Shown piece after piece: positions 55,516 to 64,000 of a DNA stretch of 64,000 nt. The notes under the pieces were generated by a model. It was given only the letters and a program-made list of their open reading frames with translations, was not told the DNA's origin and ran no database searches. The DNA is from Ovis canadensis (Eukaryota; Chordata; Mammalia; Artiodactyla; Bovidae): the NCBI RefSeq assembly GCF_042477335.2, contig NC_091263.1:67264501-67328500 (forward strand), read 5' to 3'. Position 1 is the first letter of the stretch. Every line of letters starts with the position of its first letter. The position numbers and the translations under genes are program-made.

Positions 55516-58500
55516 AGGGCTTCTCTGAGCGACACCCGCAGGGGCGGAGGCTCCCTGGACCTCCTGGTCCGGCTCCTGGTCCTTTGGCCCCAACTCAGGG
55601 AGACCACGGCAGGCAGGGATTGGGCTTGGATGGGCTAGGCTGCTTGCGTGGTGCTGAGGGTGGGGTTGCTTGCAGGGGGCGTGGGTAGGTACTGGGACTG
55701 GGAGGTGGGGTTCGGGGGTGGGGGTTCGGAATTTGGGTTTGGAGATGGGACGGTTTTCTGGGAAGAAGCCGGTGATGAGGGTCCTTGCTGTGGCCAGCTG
55801 CTTTTCTCACTGGACCCTCCTGTTCCCAGGTGAGGGTGCCAGGCCCAAGGAAGATTGTGCAATGAGCCTGGCAACCCCAGAGGCATCAACAGCTTCAGGG
55901 CACCTGCAATCCCTGCAGGTCCCAGTACCCGCCGTTGCTCCTGTGCCACCCACGCCCACTGCAAAAGAGACTGTGGGATCCAGCCAGACCCCTGTGTTGG
56001 AAGGGTTGCCTCCTCTAGGTACTGCCTTTGGACAGGGCTGTACTTGAGCTTGGAGCCCAACTGGGTTCATGTCCTGGCCAGGGGTCGGGGAGCAGGGGTG
56101 GGTTGGGTTGCAGGGTTAGACCATTCTGGATAATTTGAGAGGAAACCTGGCTCTGCTTTGGGAGGCACAGGTGGTAGAGGTGGAGTTGGAAGCAGTGTTG
56201 GTGTTGGCGGTGGTGGAGGAAGTGGAGGTGATGGAGAAGGTGGAATGGAGACAGCAGCTTCACTCTAGTTCCCTTTACTGAGCCAAGGAGCCTGTGGCCA
56301 TCGGATTTTGGAGATGGTTGGTGGAAAGCCAGCCCCAGAAAGAAAGTGGCCCTGGCAGGTCAGCCTGCAGTTCAGAGATTGGCACAGATGCGGAGGTTCC
56401 CTCATCACCCCACAGTGGGTGCTGACGGCAGCTCACCGTGTAACTGGGAGAGTATCTGGGCCAATGGGCTTGGTCTGTTGCTTGGGCTACATTAAACAGA
56501 GCCGTTCACATCCCCCTGCCTGAGCCTGTACCTGAGCTTTCCTTTCTTAATTTTAAAAGGAGGTCATATACACTATGAGTGAAACAAGAGTCTTGAGTTT
56601 CTACCAAGATCCCAGGTGTTTCTCTGGTGGTCCTGGGACCTCACTTGGAGAACCGCTGACTCCAGTGGTTAGGTGTCAGGAGAGGATGTGGTTTAGAACA
56701 TAAAAAGGCTGTTGGCTGGTATAGGAGATGGGAACAGGCTGGGAAGAACCTGGAAGGGGTGGAGGAGAGAGTAGACCCTCCAGCATCTCTGTGAGGGCAT
56801 ATTGTCTTCCCACAGCTCTCAAGACCTTACGGTGAAGATGGGAACCACATACTTATTTTCGGGTTGCCAAACTACAGTGGTCGTTCCAGTTAAACACATT
56901 TTTTGGCATACGGATTTTAATTCGCCCCTTATCACTAATGACATTGCCCTTCTTCAGCTGGCCCACTCTGTGAATTATTCTGCATACAACCAGCCAGTGT
57001 CTCCCTAGAAAGAATTTTGAAGTGAGACCTGGGACACAGTGCTCGATGACTGGATGGGGCCGAATTATAGAATTTGGTGAGACTGGCAGGCAGGATCTGA
57101 GGGGAGAAGTCTGGAGCCTTGGGGTTGGCCAGTTGGCTGAAGGGAGGGACAGGGAGGCTGGTTCTCTACAGGTGGGCAAGGGAGGAGGTGGAGCTGAGGC
57201 TGCCTGGGAGTGACTGCAGTGCAGTAGGGATTCCTCCTGTTGCGTTAGACCTGGGGGCAGGGGTCCTGGTATGGTGGGTCCTCTCCAGGGCGGACTTCAG
57301 CTCCAGGATGATGAGCTGTCTGCCAGTCAGAGCTGTCCTGCTCTGGAATTACCTGCCAGGTGGGGAGGGAGCTTCTTGTGCCTGGGATGTGGGTCTAGCC
57401 AGAGCAGCCCTGGGAGGAGGCTGGGTTGGTACCCATGGGCACTGCCTGTCCCGGAGTCTATGACCCTGCCCTGTACAGACACCTGTCACTGCTACTGTGG
57501 ATACTCACAGTGATGACACTTGGCTCTTGTATCAGGCCTTGTAAGAAGCCTTGTCTCTTTGTGTCCTGATCCGTTCCTCCTTCTGACTTGGCTTAGCTTC
57601 TTACCTCGTCTGCTCCCTGTGTGAGCAGTTGGCCTCAGGTCCTTCTGTGTCAAATGGGACAGAACCCACTGTCCTTCCTTCTCTTAAGAGGGAAGGAATG
57701 TGAATGCCCCGATCAAGACCCACCGTGGGATCTGAATGACCCTGCCGTGTTCCACTCATGCAGATTCTCTTACTCCTGAATTGTCTCTGTAGACCCAGGT
57801 TCAACATCACCTTAACTTCAGGAAGCTGAGCAACTCATTATTCCCCTAAAGCAATGTGCTGTGATGGTCGAGAAAACAGCAAACAAATCAGACAATCGGG
57901 TTCAAAAAGGGATGGTCTGTGCCCAGAACATAAAGAGCACAGGTCCCTGTAGGGTGACTTGATGGGTCCCTTGCCACCTCTGTATTGAGGTTGTCCCCTG
58001 AAAGTTTCTTCATTCCCTAGTAACGGGGCCTGAGTTATCTCCCACCTTCTTTTTTTCCTAAAGCCTTTGCTTTAGGAGATTCAGTAGAGAGCCCCTCAAG
58101 ACATCTGTGAGCTGGCCTGGCCTGTTCCTCCAATAGGGAGCAGCCCTCCCATCCTGGGGGTGCTGCCAGCATGCAGTAAAGTGGGGGTTATGATGATAAT
58201 TTGAGTATATCCCTGCAGGACCAATGTCCAGGGCTTACTGGCCGTATAGCTCCTGTGCGTTCCTAGAACTTGGGAAAGAATAGTATTTCTCAGATGATGG
58301 TAAAGTGTTCAGCTCTCAAATGTCATTCAAGGAAACCTGGGCCGGGGGAAGGACCTTGGTGCCTGTCTCCCCAGTCCTTTCATAGTTGCCAACCTGTTAT
58401 GATTATCTCCTCCATTCTTTTCCTTGTTTCTTTCTTTTCCTCCAGGGAGATTCTGGGAGTCCCCTGGTCTGTCAGTTTCAGACATCATGGGTCCAGGTGG

Positions 58501-58679
58501 GGACTGTGAGCTGGGTTGATCACTGTGGTTTGAAAGAAGTGCCTGCAGTGTACACAGATGTTAGTTTCTACAAGGACTGGATCACTGCAAGAATGAGTCA
58601 GGCATCGGGTCTGGACACTGGATTCCTTATTCTGCTACTGTGTCTGTTGCTGCCTCTGGGCATCCTGGCAACCCTGTGA
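55516..58679 (+). pseudogene. Serine protease pseudogene (gene 4)
   Basis: All six exons can be found by comparison with genes 3 and 5: about 55516-55597, 55830-56018, 56288-56447, 56816-57076, 57793-57953 and 58446-58679. Lesions: the ATG is AGG (55516-55518); the exon 1 donor GTGAG is GGGAG; the exon 3 donor GT is GA; exon 4 has lost 2 bases near 57000, removing a Cys and shifting the frame into a stop; exon 5 has an in-frame TAA in the expected phase (57815-57817); the polyadenylation signal is AATACA. Residue changes: Cys58 after the catalytic His is Arg, activation Arg-Ile is Glu-Met, Asp189 is Gly, GDSGGP is GDSGSP, Gly216 is Val, Gly226 is Ala. His and Ser of the triad remain. Confidence 0.9.
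56570..56663 (+). mobile_element. MER5A relic in gene 4 intron 3
   Basis: 'gagtttctaccaagatccca ... ggtcctgggacctcacttgg', the same eroded piece as in gene 3. Confidence 0.62.
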
Positions 58680-59462
58680 TCACCCTGGCCTCTGCCATTC
58701 CTGCTTCTGAGTCTCACATTAGCCCTGCCTCTGAGATGCCTCTCCTACTCAATGCCCTGACCTCAAATCCATTTGGGGTCCACTGATCCTGTGGAGATCC
58801 ACAGGACAGAGTGGCTGCAAGTGAAGACTGAAATGGTACCTGCCTGGTGCTCCAGGAACCTGCCTCATCGAGGCCTATCTGTAGGCCGTGCTCTGCTTGC
58901 CAGGAAGGAGTGGGTGAAACCATCCCACCTGGATGGACAGCGACCTGCCAGGTGATGCTTCAGGATGCTGCACGAGTCTTGCAGAACATTTTTCCATTGT
59001 CACCGGTGAAGCAGTGTTAGACCTGACACTTCATCAGACCAGCCCACCTGATGATTATTGGGAGGGAGGGAGGAGGCTTTGTCATTTCCATATTGGACTC
59101 AGTTGTCTGGGTTGGGAGAAGGTCCTCTGCTTCCAGTGCAGATCGCTCTGTGAGCGTGCAGGCTCTGCCGCACAAACACTCATGGGTCAACTCAGTCTTG
59201 GAACCACCTTCCCAGCGCTGCAGTGGCGCCTCTGAACTCACCACTCAGCATTCAGGAGAGTGGAAATTTCAGGTGTGAAACTAATACATGTTTGGAGAGT
59301 CTCTTGTATGTTCTGAAGCTGTGCTCTCCTGAAGTTTGTGGTGTTACACATAGCATATTAGGAAACGAGTTTCCCATTTAACTGGAGGAGTTTTCATGGC
59401 ATCCATTACTCTCTAGAAAGTGGGAGATGAGGAGCCTGTGTACTTGGTTAGAAGTGTGATGT
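58680..59462. other. Downstream flank of pseudogene 4
   Basis: 58930-59460 is a diverged partner of the 3' flanks of genes 2 and 3. Its polyadenylation signal position reads AATACA (59283-59288). Confidence 0.6.
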
Positions 59463-59853
59463 GTTCAGTTCAGTCGCTCAGTCATGTCTGACTCTTTGCG
59501 ACCCCATGAATCGCAGCACGCCAGGCCTCCCTGTCCATCACCAACTCCCAGAGTTCACTCAGACTCACGTCCATCGAGTCGGTGATGCCATCCAGCCATC
59601 TCATCCTCTGTCGTCCCCTTTTCCTCCTGCCCCCAATCCCTCCCAGCATCAGAGTCTTTTCCAACTCTTCGCATGAGGTGCCCAAAGTATTGGAGTTTCA
59701 GCTTTAGCGTCAATCCTTCCAGTGAACACCCAGAACTGATCTCCTTTAGAATGGACTGGTTGGATGTCCTTGCAGTCCAAGGGACTCTCAAGAGTCTTCT
59801 CCAACACCACAGTTCAAAAGCATCAGTTCTTTGGCGCTCAGCTTTCTTCACAG
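59463..59853 (-). mobile_element. BovB 3' end
   Basis: Minus frames 59482-59685 and 59555-59851 carry '[15 protein letters not shown]' and '[14 protein letters not shown]'; a small internal deletion separates the frames. Confidence 0.92.
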
Positions 59854-60067
59854 TGATGTGTTAGGCATTGGAAACTGGAGCTTCTTATATGCTTCTCTCA
59901 GGAAGGTGATAAGTTATGTAGGTAAAATTAAGCAAAAACACAGAGGAGTTGCCTCTCACAATTTATCATCTAGACCTAACAGTGCTATGAGGAATTTTAC
60001 AACTACCGACAGAGAACACTTACTCTTTTTGAATGCTCAGGGAACTTGAAGAGTAAAAGCCTAAAGA
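59854..60067 (+). other. Inverted copy of upstream-unit sequence
   Basis: 'cataagttatgtaggtaaaa ... ctagacctaacagtgctatg' is the reverse complement of part of the sequence upstream of gene 4 (about 54650-54790), so this piece of the unit is inverted here relative to genes 3 and 4. Confidence 0.6.
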
Positions 60068-60225
60068 GGGACTTCCCTGGTGGTCCAATTTTAAGATTCT
60101 GCATTCCCAATGTGACGGGAGGGAGGGCAGGGCGGGAGGGGGCCCCCGTGTTTGATCCCTGGTCAGGAACTAGAGTCTACCTTTTGCAGCTGAGAAGAGC
60201 ATGTGTACCACAACTAAACACTGCT
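60068..60225 (+). mobile_element. CHR-type SINE
   Basis: 'gggacttccctggtggtcca' to 'accacaactaaacactg', interrupted or followed by the SINE at 60226. Confidence 0.75.
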
Positions 60226-60345
60226 GCCGCCGCCAAGTCACTTCAGTCGTGTCCAGCTCTGTGTGACCCCATGGGCGGCAGCCCACCAGGCTCCCCCGTC
60301 CCTGGGATTCTCCAGGCGAGAGTACTGGAGTGGGATGCACAACTG
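60226..60345 (-). mobile_element. Bov-tA SINE (partial), nested
   Basis: 'gccaagtcacttcagtcgtg' to 'agtactggagtgggatgc'. A near-repeat 'caact(a/g)aacac' on both sides suggests target-site duplication within the CHR element. Confidence 0.75.
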
Positions 60346-61020
60346 AACACAGTGCAGTTAAATAAAGTTGTTAAAGAGCCTATGGAAAATCAACAATCTC
60401 AGGGAATCTGTGTGAGACACATTCCATTCATGAGCCACATAGCAATAATATTAAAATCAATTTTTAAAAATCCCATATTTCTGAAACAAAGTCAAAACCC
60501 TAGTGAATGGCCATTCTTTAAAAGGGAAATCATGAGGAAATTATAACTTTCCAGTTTCCTGCAATTGGTCCCCTGTGCTTCGCCTTTTAAAGGCGTTTCC
60601 TTATGTATCTTATGTATCTGACTCCCTCTGTCCCTTACACAGTCTTCTCTTTATGCTCTCATTTAATAAACAAATGTTAACATATCATCCCAGCTGTTTT
60701 TTGGTTTCTTTTGCACCAATGTGTCCTGGCATTCCGCTTTCTGTCTCTTTACTTCCCAGGTGTCTGTATCTCCGTGTAAATTTGTGTCTTCAGTGATCTA
60801 CTTCTGGACCTTGCTTTTTCCTTCAGTTTGAAAGTTGTTGTTTGGTATGTTCAACTAATTCACGTTTTTTTGCAGACGCTATTATATTCGGGCTGGAAAC
60901 TGCCATTTTGCCCTGTGTTTTCCTATTTATCATACTTCCATTTGTTTTTCTTTTATGTTTCATTGCGCAGATCGCATTTTTTCTTCTTCTTCTTTTTTTT
61001 AAGTCTCCAGTGTTTAGATC
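60346..61020. other. Upstream flank of gene 5, old L1-like
   Basis: 60550-61020 matches the sequences upstream of genes 3 and 4 ('caggtgtctgtatctccgtg', 'cttctggaccttgctttttc'). No exon seen. Confidence 0.5.
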
Positions 61021-61206
61021 ACGCTGAGGCATCTAATTCCTGATATCTCTACTTGAAGGTGGAGAACTTAATTACGAGTTCAAGGGCCTTAAAACCACAA
61101 CCAGGCTGGACTGAAGAAGCACGGCTGAAGAAGCAGAAAGTGAAGATGTTGGAGCCGCAGGCCCCGGCTCTGTGTTCCCTCCAACCGGAGGGCAGGCGCG
61201 TAGCCC

Positions 61207-61221
61207 CCACGAGGGGGCGCC
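61207..61221 (+). promoter_or_regulatory. CTCF/CTCFL-like site, gene 5 promoter
   Basis: CCACGAGGGGGCGCC followed by GCAGAGCGC, ending 29 bases before the ATG at 61251; identical in core to gene 1. Confidence 0.65.
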
Positions 61222-61250
61222 GCAGAGCGCGGAGGCGGCTAGAGGTGGCT

Positions 61251-63953
<2,703 letters not shown>

Positions 63954-64000
63954 GTGAGTTGATGGGTCCCTTGCCGCCTCTGTATTGAGGTTGTGCAGTT

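Overview
The window comes from a ruminant (bovid-type) nuclear genome. The evidence is the repeats: many copies of the ruminant LINE BovB, tRNA-derived Bov-tA/BOV-A2 SINEs (some with an (AGC)n tail), CHR-type cetartiodactyl SINEs, and ancient L1/L2/MIR/MER5A relics. I cannot tell cattle, bison, sheep or goat apart from sequence alone.

The gene content is a tandem, same-strand (+) array of five paralogous chymotrypsin-fold (S1) serine protease genes of the testis-type PRSS42/PRSS44 group. Gene 1 (12949-16999) is PRSS42-like and intact, with 5 coding exons and 339 aa. Gene 2 (34885-38390) is PRSS44-like and intact, 392 aa, or 351 aa if a 123-bp in-frame intron-like stretch is removed. Gene 3 (45031-48728) has 6 exons, is open throughout and gives 362 aa. 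It keeps the catalytic triad but has lost the activation cleavage residue and key S1-pocket residues. Gene 4 (55516-58679) is a pseudogene with no start codon, two broken splice donors, a 2-base deletion and further stops. Gene 5 (61251 to beyond 63953) is intact as far as seen, with its last exon outside the window. The splice phases and exon lengths agree closely from gene to gene, so I rebuilt the exon models by comparing the five.

Layout. 1-450: a CpG-rich segment, probably the promoter of an unidentified gene. 450-12,780: repeat-rich flank (L2, L1, SINEs). 12.8-17.6 kb: gene 1. 17.6-34.8 kb: intergenic, dominated by BovB and L1. 34.8-39.0 kb: gene 2. 39.0-44.9 kb: intergenic, its first 3.6 kb nearly identical to 49.07-52.42 kb. 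45.0-49.4 kb: gene 3. 49.4-55.4 kb: intergenic. 55.4-59.3 kb: pseudogene 4. 59.3-61.2 kb: intergenic. 61.2-64.0 kb: gene 5.

The most interesting pattern is a conserved CTCF/CTCFL(BORIS)-like 15-mer, always on the + strand and 28-31 bases upstream of the start codon, or of its remnant, in all five genes. Each tandem promoter therefore carries the same putative architectural site, a design reminiscent of the clustered protocadherins. The three distal genes also share loss of the trypsin-specificity Asp189. Several near-identical blocks embedded in more diverged paralogous flanks suggest repeated interlocus gene conversion. All exon models, family calls and identity statements were made by eye, with no alignment or search.
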